Assembly (NCBI GenBank): GCA_016808115.1
Contig: JAEQBH010002865.1
Location: forward strand, 144,195 to 208,194
Length of the DNA stretch: 64,000 nt
DNA from: Tetrastigma voinierianum
Taxonomy: Eukaryota > Streptophyta > Magnoliopsida > Vitales > Vitaceae
Direction of reading: 5' to 3'
Positions 21,300 to 33,100 of the stretch are shown here, in pieces (the stretch's first letter is position 1; each line of letters starts with the position of its first letter). The notes beneath the pieces are model-generated. The model saw nothing but the letters and a program-made list of their open reading frames with translations, made no database searches and was not told the origin of the DNA. A program made the position numbers and the translations under genes.

Positions 21300-22561
21300 G
21301 TCGTTTGGTCGTGCTCACCACTCATTCTTCAACAAATTTCTTCTTCTTGCTTAGTATATCCTTCATGAACTTGGCATAATGATGAACTAATGCCTCAGCA
21401 AAAGGAATATTTATCTCTATCTTCTTAAACACATTCAAGAATTTAGACAATTGCTCCTCCATCTTCGATTTTTACAGCCTATGAGGGAATGGAATAGGAG
21501 GCTTATAGGCTTGCACCTCCCCTTTCTTTTTCAAGTCACCCTCTTAACCGGTGTTCTCTTGGTCGGCGACTCCCTTTTAATTTTCTTCTCTTCAATCATT
21601 CTTGAATTGTCCATCTTGGTTTCTTCTTCGCTTCTTCAGTTTCTTTCTTAGTCATCCTCTTCTCATATTCTTTTTCTTTTTTGTAGTTCTCTGCCACTCC
21701 TGAGAGTAATTTCCATATAGTCTTTGGAATTCTTCTTGATGTCACTAAGGAAAGAATCTCTAGACTAATTTTGCATATTCAGGGCCAGTTGCCCTACTTG
21801 AACCTCCAGATCTTCAGAGATGCATTAAGATTGGTCCCCAAACATAGTTGTGTGCCCTGAATGTCGCTAGCTCAAGAAACTTTGCTCATGTATGCTCAAT
21901 CTGGGCTGTTTCACCCAAGAAGCTCAACATCTACTCATCAAAAGACTGGGACCTTCTTTGGCCTTTGTTTTCAACTCTTTGGCTGCCTTGCTGTCGATAT
22001 CCTTGGAAACCATGTGGAGCATACTACTATTGAAATTTAGTGACTACTGACCAGAAGTCCACTCCATATGAGAAGTTCTCATGGTTTCTCAATGTTGGTG
22101 TGCAGTGGGTTGGAAGATTGGTTTTGGGCTTAAAGTTGTAGCTCCTGTTGCCATTGACAAACTAAGCTTCCACCACTTGATAGGGACCCTCATGAGAAAG
22201 TCCCTCATCAGCTATGCTCTTTTGCTCTCCTCCTTCCTCTATTCCCATTGCATTAGCTGAATGGCTTATTCTTTCATAATTCTTCATTTTGCTCATCAAT
22301 GCATCCAACTTTGCTTCTATTGCTGACATCTTGTTTAACTCTATGATACCACCTACTCTCAGTCTACTGTTGCTCCCTAAAGTCTCCGATGGAGCTCTAT
22401 AATTTCTCTTGGCCAAATCCTCAATAAGTTGGTTGGCCTCTTTAGCACTCTTCCTCTTAAATGCTCCATAGCAGGCTGCATCAATTATACCCTTCGAATA
22501 ATAGTTCATTTCATGATAGAAGATATCTATCTGGGTGATCTGATCAATCCCATGCATAGGG
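21300..22561 (-). pseudogene. Athila-A gag, C-terminal part (split by solo-1)
   Basis: The best open piece, 22162-22557, encodes 131 residues of Athila-type Gag: an Ile-Phe-Tyr-His-Glu-Met-Asn-Tyr start, an Ala-Ala-Cys-Tyr-Gly-Ala-Phe stretch, Ala-Asn-Gln-Leu-Ile-Glu and a coiled-coil-like Lys/Glu-rich tail. The portion down to 21300 is in broken frames. The gene is interrupted at 22562 by solo-1 and resumes at 26228, which makes gag one unit before that insertion. The apparent ATG at 22557 lies next to the insertion and is not the true start. Confidence 0.8.
22557..22561. repeat. Target site duplication of solo-1 (left)
   Basis: TAGGG lies just before TGTCACACCCCG and is repeated exactly at 26223-26227. 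Confidence 0.93.
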
Positions 22562-25500
22562 TGTCACACCCCGAATCCCGACCCGACCCGATTTGTCGAT
22601 CTCGAACTGTTTTCCGGACACGGTGACTCAGGATCGAAATTTCGACCTGAAATTTTTTTATTTTTTATTTTTTTAAAGCTAACTCCGGGCACTTGTGGGT
22701 TGCGGCCCATGACTATAACAGAATCAAAAGAACTACCACCAGAGTGGTGTCCATCAAAATCTATACACATATACTGAGTCCCATTTACAAATACAAAACT
22801 GTACTTTTACAATTACCAATCAGAGCACGGAACCTACATGTAGTGAACCCTTACAAGTGTGTTGGCCCAACTGTATGCGGATGTTTGCTGATGTCTTCTC
22901 CTGTACCTACACGGGATTAGAACCCGTGCTAAGCTTTACGCTTAGTGGGAAACATTTATACAGAAACACATGCATTTACACAATTATAATAAGTGTATAA
23001 CCATAACAGATATCAGAAATTTCATGCATTCCAATCATGGACTTACATAATTACTTATGCTTATCACAAGCTTATGTTCATACAGGACTCCCATAGGAGT
23101 TACAGAACTTATGCTTATGCTACGGAGTTTAAACTTATTCGGAGCACATACTTGTCTTACGGAACTTATACTAGTCTTGATAACTTATAATCGTCTTTTA
23201 CTGAACTATAACGGGGTCTTACGGATACGGGAGTACTCGTAGGTACTACAGAACTTGTACTTATTTATTGATACAAGAGTACCCGTAGGTACTACTGGAC
23301 TTATACTTACTTTATCGATACGAGAGTACCCGTAAGTACTACTGAACTTGATTAGATACAAGAGTATCCGTAGATACTACATAACTTAATAAGATACGTA
23401 TTAACTTAATCAAATATAGAGTACCAAGAGGTACTACGTAACTTAATCGTGAGGCGCATTAACTTAATCCAATACAGGAGTACCATTAAGTACGACAGAA
23501 CTTAATTAAATACAAGAGTATCCGTAGGTACTACGGAACTTAATCAGATACAGGACTTAATCAGAAACGGAACTTATTCAAATACAGGAGTACCCGTAGG
23601 TACTTCAGACTTATACCAAGACATGAGTTAATCAGAAACAGAACTTATTCAGATACCGGAGTACCCGTAGGTACTTCATAACTTAATCAGATATAGGACA
23701 TAACTTATTCGTATTCGTGGAATACCAGAGGTACTACGTAATCCGATTAGAGACAGACTTATTCAGATAATCGGACTTATCGTATACGTGAGTACCAGAG
23801 GTACTACAGATTTATCCAGATACGTGACTTATCGTATACAAGAGCACCCGTAGGTACTACGTAACCCAATCGTGAGACAGGACTTAATCGCAGACGTGAC
23901 TTAATCAAGAGACAGACTTAATCGAGATAGGAGTACCCACAGGTACTACGTAACTAAATCGCAGACGTAATCGTAACTTAATTAAATACAGATACCCGTA
24001 GGCACTACGTAACTTATTTTCCGATACTGAGTACCCGTAGGTACTACGTAAATTAATCGATACAGGAGTACCCGTGAGGGTACTACATCTTAATCAAAGG
24101 CAAGAGTTAATCGTAAACGTAACTTATTCGTGATACAGACTTATCGTATACAGGAGTACTCAGAGGTACTACAGACTTTAATCAACACAGAGTACCTCGG
24201 GAGGTACTACAGAACTTAATCAGATACAAGAGTACCCTTAGGTACTACAGGACTTATTCAGATACAGGACAGAACTTATTCAGATACAGACTAACTTATT
24301 CGCATACGTGATCTGAACTTATTCAAATACAAAGATCTTAACTTATTTAGATACGTGAGTACCCGTAGGGGTACTACGTAACTTTATTCGTGAGACAGGA
24401 GTACCCGTAGGTACTACAGACTTATCAGGATACGTGAGCACCCGAGGTACTACAGACGTATCAAATAATGCTCGTATCTTTACTCTATTCTTTATCTTGT
24501 CTTATCATATGTCCGTTCGACCAACTGCACTAATTATAAGAAATGAGACGCAGCATAATAAGTACCGGCTGGGTACGACATAAAGATTGGGTGCCATAGC
24601 ACCAGCAGGAGTACCGGCATCGAACAGGAGGTCAGAGCACTAATCAGATGTGGAGTGCCAGAAAATCGTGAGTACCGAGGTATTAATCAGAGTGCTGAGC
24701 ACTAATCGACGTCCACTCATTCATTTTTGGTCCTAGGTAGTCTTATGATCATATATCTTTCATATATTCTTGTTCCTCTATGAATTATCTTTACTCAGAA
24801 ATTGGAATCATTCCAATCGGATCATCTAAACTCAAGTTATGGCATTTTCATGCCACCTAGTCGGTTTACCGATTTTACACTCGGGACTGTTTGTATTACT
24901 CATTTTTCCGGGGTCTTAACTTCATATTTTGACACTATGTACTCATACTCCTTTAAATCTAAGGTTCTAAGGGTTCTATTCCAACTGGAATCACCCACCC
25001 GAGCAATCTGAACTCAAGTTACGTCCGAACAACCCGGACTACTCCATATGTTCAAGACCGGATGGCAGGAATCGCTGCACATACTCACTTTGAGTGGATT
25101 TTTCGACCACTTAGAGTCAGAATTTGACGATACCTTTTCTTTAAGTTTGGTTTTCCTTGAAGTCTATTTTACATAGCCACTTGAATCACTCAAATTGGAT
25201 AAGAAATGAGGAAGTTATGGCCAAAATACGAAAACTGGTCGAAATCGAAAGCAGAACAGTTGTACGGAGACATGTCTAACATGTACCGCATAGTCAGCCA
25301 AAACGACCGTAACCTGAATCAGACCGGTACATGTCTGCTGTACCGGTACATGTCACCCGAAATACCCAAAATGTGTGTTTTTCTCCCATTTTTTCCATAC
25401 TTTTGAACCCCAATAAACTCTATACCTCATAAACACTTCAAACACACATCAAAACCATTTCTAATTCACCTTGGAATCTCTTTTCTATTCAATTCCTCCT

Positions 25501-26222
25501 TCAATATTTCATCTTAACCAAAGACTTATCATGAATTACTTCAAACCCATTCTAATACGGGTTATAACTCATACACAAATCAAACTCAAGGATTTAGATT
25601 TATTCTAAACCCTAATTCAATTACTCTAATTAACTATGAATTCATCCTCAAAGAGGATTTCATGAGCTTCTGCACATATGCAGTTTTACCCACCTTACTT
25701 GCCATCATTTTGGTTAAGATGAAACCCTAGCAAAACCCTAGATTCAAGTAAGATTATAACCATCAAAGCATGGAAATTCATACATAATCTCTAGAATCCA
25801 TACATAAATTCAGTTTCCACACCTTTTACTTGATCTTGGCTTGAATCCTCCTTCTTCCCTCTTCTTCCTTCTTCTTTCTCTACGGGTTCTCTCCCAATTT
25901 GAGACCAAATTGGTCTTAAATCCCATGGATTTGATAAGGCCATGTTTGCCTCAAATAAAACCCATTTTGGGTTAACTTTCTTATTTGCAAAATAGTCCTT
26001 CAATTCTGGGCCATTTATAGTTCAATTTCCTTTATCAGATTCCGCCTCACTTTTTCACATTAGGACTTTAAGCTCTCGACCACCATAAATCGTCCTTAAG
26101 TTTGTAACTTTCCGGGTCTCTTGTTTCCTTGTTTCGCATTTAACTCACGAAACATTCAAATTAGGCTTACAAAATACCCTAAACATGTCGAAAACGACTA
26201 GGGTATATTTCGGGGTGTTACA
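22562..26222 (-). mobile_element. solo-1: solo LTR of a Tekay-like chromovirus
   Basis: This 3661-bp LTR, read on the minus strand, starts TGTAACACCCCGAAATATACC and ends GGGGTGTGACA. It has perfect 5-bp TAGGG duplications and no internal domain, so it is what unequal recombination between two LTRs leaves behind. It sits inside the Athila-A gag and is therefore younger than Athila-A. Both ends and the TATATACTGAGTCCCATTTAC-type interior match the chromo-B LTR (38327-40185), so they are one family. About 1.25 kb of its extra length is the minisatellite at 23215-24470. Confidence 0.93.
23215..24470. repeat. Minisatellite with palindromic GTACC-N4-GGTAC core
   Basis: About 22 degenerate copies by eye of a unit roughly 35-60 bp long alternate AACTTAATCAGATACAGG-like sequence with AGTACCCGTAGGTACT followed by ACGTAAC. 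The core is a 6-bp inverted repeat around CGTA. Many variants keep the pairing arms while the loop differs (GTACCAGAGGTAC, GTACTCAGAGGTAC). It lies wholly within solo-1. Confidence 0.85.
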
Positions 26223-26227
26223 TAGGG
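26223..26227. repeat. Target site duplication of solo-1 (right)
   Basis: TAGGG is identical to 22557-22561. Confidence 0.93.
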
Positions 26228-26900
26228 CATATTCTCAACAATTTTTTATACCTCTTCCAAGCATTGTAGAGGCTTTCTTCTTCTCCTTACTTGAAGGCTA
26301 TTATCTCTCTTCTTCTTTCAAATGTGAAGGATGGTGGGAAAAACCTTTCCATGAAATCTTGAACCATCTCCTCCTAGTTGTTAACTGATCCATATGGCAA
26401 AGACTTGAACCAACTGGCTGCTATATCCCTCAATGAGAATGGGAATAGTCAGAGCTTCGATAACATTCTGATTCAGCCCCATTCAGCTTCACTGTGTTAG
26501 ACATCCTTAAGAAACTCCCCAGATGCTCATTGGGATGCCCTATGAATTGATGTTGTTGCACCATGGTGATCAGAGTAGGCTTCAACTCAAATTTATTGAC
26601 CTTAATGGGTGGTTGCCTTACAACTTGGTATTCATTCTAATGCTTGGCCTCCAGAAATCTTCCATTGTTCTTTGTCTCTAAGGTCTTTCTGCTACTGGTT
26701 CTACTGGTACATGCTGATTAGTCACTTCTTGCTATGCCATAACTGCTTTTTCTGCTACTCTAACCTTCTTCAGATTTCTCAAAGTTCTTTCAATTTCAGT
26801 GTTTAGAGGTAGCAGTTTAGCTTCTAGCCTTTTGTGCATATATGAAGTGCTTGAAATAATGATAGACTGAAATCAAAGTGATATCAGTAGATAACTTGAA
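26228..26900 (-). pseudogene. Athila-A gag, N-terminal part
   Basis: This continues the gag that solo-1 interrupts. The minus strand has a Trp-Phe-Lys-Ile-Ser-Trp-Lys-Gly-Phe-Ser-like piece and Lys-Glu-Glu-Arg-Asp-Asn-Ser, matching the Athila Gag core that normally reads as an open helical domain. Stops and frame changes are frequent, and no long frame survives. The true start is not identifiable; the leader runs from about 26900 to the primer binding site at 27087. Confidence 0.6.
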
Positions 26901-27070
26901 TATATCATGATTAGCTCCATAAAGATAAGTAGCTGAATAAGCTACTTCAGTTAAAACTATTTTTGTAAATTTTTTGAAAATTTTTGATAAAAGATAAAAG
27001 ATAAAAGAAAAATGTCCAAATTAGCAATTATCTTTTTGGAAAGAATATTGATATTTAAACTTTATTTCAA

Positions 27071-27087
27071 TCCTCGAAAATGGCACC
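27071..27087 (-). promoter_or_regulatory. Athila-A primer binding site (decayed)
   Basis: TCCTCGAAAATGGCACC on the plus strand matches, at about two thirds of positions, the reverse of the tRNA-Asp-type primer site used by Athila elements (TCCCCGGCAACGGCGCC). It abuts the TG of the LTR at 27088, which is the correct geometry for a minus-strand element. Confidence 0.6.
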
Positions 27088-28705
27088 TGATATGCGTATT
27101 TTGTGATGTGTATATAAAATTATGTCAGACAAATAAAAAAAGAGCGCCTATTTTGCGCAAGTATACGCTTGTCAAGTAATACAGTGTACGAGATGTACAA
27201 AGATCGATCCACAGGGAAAATGGGATGCTAAGTACCAAAATTATAATACCTCTCTAATATTCAAACGGTCAAAGATGGTTTAAACATCAGTTAAACTAAG
27301 TTACTGAAATCTAAATCTAACTAATTAAACTATGCACCTAAGGGATGCCAAGAGCTAATAAAGTTCTAGGGTATTTGGTGCATGTGGACAATTGTTTAGG
27401 CCAAAATTTCATTCTAATGTCTCTTGAAAAGGATTCTAAGGAGACTCTTGCCTAATTTAATTATAAGCCTCTTTCGAGGTCGGATAACCTACCAACTAAC
27501 ACTAGGTCTTTTGCTTCTCAGCTCAACCCCAAGCATTAGAGATGCTTTAAAATCCAAGAATCTCACACGTCTCCTAATTACTAGTAATTTCTACATTACC
27601 AAGCTAATTAGGTTGATTCATCTATGTTTAGTTCTTTACTCCCTTCTCAGATCTCGCAAAGAACTACTTACCATATTGAGATTAGTTAGAAATCAATATG
27701 TAAATAGAACCAAGCATGAATCAATAGACAAACAATCACAGAGAAACAATTGAAAAAGGAAAATTAATGAATAAATATAAGATTCATGTCCGAAATCAAC
27801 CAAAACCCTAGACTACAAAGTTAGAACATAATAGAGGTTTGATACATCATAAACTTAGAACAAAACATGAGAAAAGAGAAAGAAGAAACTCAAATGATCA
27901 AAATGATGGTGATTCTCGGATTTTCTTCCACAAATCTCATGATCTTCTCCCAAATCTTCAAATATAGATCACAACCTCTTCCTTGGTCCCAAAGTGTGGA
28001 CAAAGTCCCCTTCTCTGAGCCCTAGCCACCTCCCTTTTATCACCTTATGGTTTTAGCTTTAAACCCTAAAGGCGTGGCCCAAATGGGCTGAAATCGACCT
28101 AAAACTAACCTCGGTCGCCATGACGCCGACGCTGGGATGTCTTCGCTTGCGCACTATCCAACGCCGCGACGCTGTGCCGCAGCTCCCTCGCTGCACCAAC
28201 TCGTAAGGCCATAACTTTGTCATCCGAACTCGGCTCGCGTTCTTGTACCGCTGAAAGATATTGAAGTGTAGAACTAGATCTGGCCAGTAAAAAAACTTTA
28301 GAAATGATTATAAAGACTTAATGTACAAAATGCTCCAACTGCTCACTTTTGAGCTATGTTCTCTTCTTCCTTCAATTACCAAGAGTCATAACTTGATCAT
28401 TTGAAGTCCAAATGGAGTGAATACGGTCTCTTTGGAAAGCATGAGAAGTATCATATCCCTACATATCAATATTTTATCCATTGGGGATCATTGTGTAGCT
28501 TAAAACATCAAAACACAATAGTTGTTGCTGCATGTGTAGTTTGTTGATTTTTGGGCTTTATCTATTTGTTTTTGCCCATATTGGCTTATGAAGCTGACCT
28601 AATAAAAATTTAACATTTAGAGCATTAGATCACTTATTTATATAATAAAAACTATTAAAAATATAAGCAAAACATATTGATAAATGAGTATAAAGTATAC
28701 CATCA
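27088..28705 (-). repeat. Athila-A 5' LTR
   Basis: The boundaries TGATATGCGTATTTTG (27088) and AGTATACCATCA (28705) give a 1618-bp LTR with TGAT/ATCA inverted ends and the primer site just outside on the left. It contains the GCGCAAGTATACGC motif near the left end and a GC-rich patch at 28080-28200 that is out of keeping with its AT-rich surroundings. No second copy is present to the left of integrase. Frames inside it are not genes. Confidence 0.65.
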
Positions 28706-28734
28706 AGACCAAAACTCATGATGTAATTCAAAAG

Positions 28735-28908
28735 ATGTGTGATCAACTCATTCTTAACATTGATACCAAGAACTATCTAGTCCCCGGCAACAGCGCAAAA
28801 AACTTGTGAAGAGACCAAAAGTTGTGCGATCAACTCATTCTTAGCATTTCTACTATGAACTATCTAGTCCCCGACAATGGCGCTAAAAACTTGTAATATA
28901 CCAAAAGA
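28735..28908 (-). repeat. Tandemly duplicated Athila leader and primer binding site
   Basis: Two units of about 87 bp (28735-28821 and 28822-28908) each run from GTGTGATCAACTCATTCTTA or its variant to CCAAAAG. Each holds a primer site: TCCCCGGCAACAGCGCA at 28781-28797 and TCCCCGACAATGGCGCT at 28868-28884. Both are close to the tRNA-Asp-type site of Athila elements. Confidence 0.75.
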
Positions 28909-30105
28909 TGTAAAGGCTATGTATAATAAATTTGGTTTCTATTGTGTATGTAATAATTTTCAACTGAAATTGGTTTATCTATATCTCGCAAGTGCACAGT
29001 TCATACAAGTACAAAGTGGATTTTTAAGTCCAGATTGTCCATATAAGGATTGATTAGAAAATCTAAAGATTAAATACCCCATACTACTCAAGATCCTCAC
29101 TATTTGAACGTCTATTTTCCAGGATAGATTTAACTTTCTAAAATAAAATGAATGAAAGACAAAGAAATTATAAACTATTAGGATTAGAGAGTTCATTGGA
29201 CTGAAATAACATTGTCAATGAAATCAATGTGTTGATTATCAATTTGCAAAGTTCCTCAAGAAAATACAGTCATGGACATGAACTCGGGAATTGTCCAAGA
29301 GCAAGGTAGTGTAGCCTTAGAATGCCTCATGACACTACACACTTCACTCTCTAGCTGACCATATTCCTAAACCAGGTCAATGGACCAGCTACCAGTAGGG
29401 GATCGATCTCTTTAAGATTCTGACTCGCTTTTTCCTTCTTACTACTTCTGCCTATCTAGGACTGAAATCGCTTACCCCATATAAACACGCAAGTCCTTTC
29501 CAACATGATAGGTACCTTAACCATCAATTCGACTAAAATGCTCTCTCTCTTTGATTAGACTCTTATCTAACACAGGATTGATGGTCTCACTGAGGTGAAA
29601 GCTCTGGCTAGATTGGATCATAGATCAAGAGAGGATCCTATGCTGAACACACCCATGCTGTCACCTAGGAGGGAAACTTAAAGTTAGAGGTTAGATCTTC
29701 ACTAGTGATGTATTAAAGTGATCTTTAGAATTCATTAGTTCAACTAATATCAATTCAATATACCCCTAAGTGACTACTTTACTCGTGTCGTCCATCCTCA
29801 GATTACCCAAAGATCTCGGAGTCAAGAGTACCAATGCATCTCAGGGGTATAGAACACTGATATTCCAAACAGCTCAATGTAAAAAACAATACCAGTTAAA
29901 TCATCCCAGTTTTCATTCCTAAAACAACATTAAAATACTACAAACAATAATCAAAATAGCAAACTCTTCCTAGAGGGAGCTGTTTTCCTTTTGCTATATA
30001 GACTAAACCTCTCAATTTAAAACATCTACAGGAGTCTCATAACTTTCCTGTGGCCATGTCAAATTGGACTGAAATTTCTTTTAAATGAATAAACTGGTTT
30101 AAATG
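28909..30105 (-). repeat. LTR-B right copy (minus-strand LTR)
   Basis: It begins just right of the second primer site, includes the GCAAGTGCACAGTTCATACAAG motif, and matches 17252-17705 in its first 0.43 kb. The rest (29340-30105) is AT-rich LTR sequence without coding potential, ending where LTR-C begins. Confidence 0.55.
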
Positions 30106-30109
30106 TTTT

Positions 30110-32775
30110 GGAATTATAAATGGGTTTAGTCTATGACACTGCAAGTGCACAGGTCATACAAGTAGTAAAAAAATGGATGTAAGTCCAGATATCATTCCCA
30201 CAGAGATTGACTTAGATTCTCAAAATCAACTACCCTAACTACTCAAAATCCATACTATCTGAACCTCAATGATAAAGTTTATCAACTAAGAGTAAAGGAT
30301 AATTGTATTAAAGGTAACATATACACTTAAGACATTAAAAATAAGCTAATAAACGTATATGAACGAGAATTAATTGATCGAATCGCCTTCGTAAAATGAA
30401 CACTAATAAGGAAATACTCGTGAAACAGTCAATTCCTTAATATATCCTATTTAAAACCTCGATCCTAAATTTGGATCTGATTCAAGTAAAGATGCTAGAT
30501 ATTGCAAGTTGATTTCTCCTCTTTTATTCACCAATTAACTATCCCTGCTTTCTCGAAGATGTGGGTTTAATTAGCTACTTTTGTATTCACATATTCTCTT
30601 GCAGACGGTTATTTTTCTTTCTCAATACTTCATACTCCATTTCTCGAGATCAGAAATTTCTTACTTCCTAACCTGTGGTTATTAAGACTTCTACAATTTT
30701 GATTGATGACTTATCTCAAACTCCACAGATACTCTTCCTTGATTAGATCTCGCCTAACACAGGATTAGAGCCTTCCAATAGATTAAGGTGAAATTTGATA
30801 ATTTAAATCGATGGGCCAATCCCTCCAACATCAATTCAGAGTGAATTAGAATTTATCAAGTGAACTCTCGTAGCTCGTGGTTTTTCAATGGTAGTTTAAC
30901 ATACCCACAAACTGATTATTCCAAGCTCTCAGGAATCTCCATATCTGTGTCACTCAGAAGACCTCCTGGAAATCAAAGTAAGACACAATCCTTAGAGGGG
31001 TATTTCGAAACTACTATTGGGAGCAATTACATGAAAAAAAAAAACACATCAACCAAATAAATCCTCCCAAATCTGTGTACTTCCTTCTAATTTATGTGAA
31101 AGACTATAACTAACAATAAATTCAAATCCACAGTTTGGGCTCAAAACTCAGACATGCACTCACAATGGATAATTAATCGGGCTTCCACCCACCAATGTAA
31201 TAAAACTAAGAAGAAACAATTTCCAGAAATAGTTTAGATTGCATTTAAACTCAAAAGCAAAGAATTGAAATATTACTCAAATTTTCGACATCTAACAGAT
31301 CAGCCGTTCATATCCCAAGAAATGAAAGAGAATAAAATAAAAATAAAAAAATAAAAGAAAAAAAATCTATTCTAAACTATACAGTGAGTTTTCTTCTTCC
31401 CCCGTTCTGGGTTCCCAAAAAGAAAAACCTACTTTACTAAGACCGTGTACGCTTTTTTATAACTTTCAGAAATTGGGCTTGATTCCAAGGCTCCAGGTGG
31501 ATTTCCCTAAAATCAATGGCACAACTCACTGTTTTAGGTCGCGACCTTAGAAGCTTCATCTCACGTAAATTCGGTCCGGTTTGCGCAGGCCGCCGTAACG
31601 AGGAAACTTGTTACCACCTTCTTCATTTGTTCTACATTTAATGTAGCCGTGACTTCATTTTTCTCGTTGCTCCTGTGAATTGATGTCAATGCACTTTTTG
31701 TCAGCGATGTCATTCAGTTGTCTCGAGCCTTTAAGCTGGTCGTGACTCAAATCTATTGGGTTGCTTGTTTTCTTGTCGCGACGTGGAATTTAGGTCGTGA
31801 CCAAGTATTTTCCTCGCTCAGTGCAATTCTTGTCGCGACCTCAAAAGTATGTCACAACATTCCCTTCTTCATATCTAGTCGCAACCTCATTTCTAAGTCT
31901 CAACAGTTCCCTTCAATTTTTCTATTTCTGGTCGCGACCTCACTGTTCTGCTTTGTCTTGGAATATATGTCGCGACCTCGATTTTATGTCACGACATCTG
32001 TTCCGGTTGCTAGTTATGTTGATCTTTGTTGTGACCATGTTTTTGCATGACTCTTCAATTTTTCGTCTCCACTCGTCTCGCGTCGTGACCTCGTTCAGAT
32101 TGTTTTCATCGCATTTTATGTCGTGATTCCTGTAAGTATGTCGCGACTCCTTTCGCTTCGCTGTCACTCCGATCCTTGGTCACAGCTCCTTTTTATGTTG
32201 CCACTTTAAAATTGTTCTGTCTTTTCATCACTCGTCACACATGGAATTTAGGTCGACCTTAAAATATGTCGCGACTTCGCCCGCTCCTATCGCAACCTCA
32301 CTTCTTGGTCACAAATATTTTTAATCGCATAACTCATTCTTATTGTCGTGGACATAAATTCCGGTGTCGCTACCCTATTGGAGTCTCCAACTTATATCTT
32401 CGTCGCAACCTGGAATTGCTTAGGAGAGACATTGTAAGTCCATTCAAATTTCTTTACTTTTGGTCACGACTAAAACGGTGTCGCTGACATTATCTTCCTT
32501 GAAGTTCCCTGCTCCCTGGCCTCAAACAGTTCTCTTATGTCGCAATGCTTTTGTTTGCCTCACATCACTTTTCGTCCTCGATTCTCTGTCGCGACCTGTT
32601 GGGCCCTTGATCTGTTTTCACTTCTGATTTTTATTGAATTTACTTCTTCTTAAATTTCGCGCACAATATAAATTCTGGTAACAGTACATATTTCGCATAA
32701 AATAGGCAATTATATTGTAAGAAAAAATCGAAAAATTCTGATTAAAATTCAATGAGTTTTTTACTCATTAGGAGC
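30110..32775 (-). repeat. LTR-C, large minus-strand LTR
   Basis: The left end carries the GCAAGTGCACAGGTCATACAAG motif seen in LTR-B. The right end has the near-palindrome ATGAGTTTTTTACTCATTA, which read on the minus strand resembles an LTR start. Purine/pyrimidine-rich AT sequence occupies 30200-31500, and the GTCGCGAC array fills 31530-32610. No coding domain is present. Boundaries are estimates because no target duplication was found. Confidence 0.5.
31530..32610. repeat. Dispersed GTCGCGAC motif array in LTR-C
   Basis: About 20 copies of GTCGCGAC or its CpG-decay variants (GTCGTGAC, GTCACGAC, GTCGCAAC) are spaced 20-80 bp apart, commonly followed by CTC. The intervening sequence is not repeated, so this is a motif array rather than a simple tandem repeat. 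Confidence 0.75.
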
Positions 32776-33100
32776 TTAGCCTTCCATAAATCAATGACAA
32801 TGACTAGTTGATCAAACAAATTCATTGAAATTTTAATCAAAACTAGAGTAAAACGAATTCCAAAAAAATTTATAGATTTCATTAAAGTTCAGGCATATAT
32901 GAAGCATCGATGAAGACCAAACCAATTTAACCGCCGCATCTACTACTCTAATCCTAAAAGAAAGAAAAATAAATCTAGAAACAAAACTAAAATAAATAAA
33001 AAAAGAAAAGAAAATTTATATACGAGACTTCAAACAAAAAGCACAAAACTAGATGAAAACTGGATGGAAGTTGTCAGATTTATTCCCAAGGAGTCTTATT
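32776..33100 (-). repeat. LTR-D, left part (split by solo-2)
   Basis: AT-rich sequence resembling part of LTR-C precedes solo-2. It has no coding potential. It continues at 34608. Confidence 0.4.

Noticed and set aside
23215..24470. Regular repeats with short variable spacers, CRISPR-like at first sight
   Set aside because: Repeats are degenerate, spacing is irregular, the DNA is plant and the array lies inside an LTR with clear ends. It is a minisatellite.
27424..27753. 109-codon plus-strand frame
   Set aside because: Lies antisense inside the Athila-A 5' LTR; leucine-rich chance frame.
31718..32126. Two overlapping plus-strand frames of about 110 codons
   Set aside because: Produced by the GTCGCGAC-rich LTR-C sequence; different frames give equally long translations.
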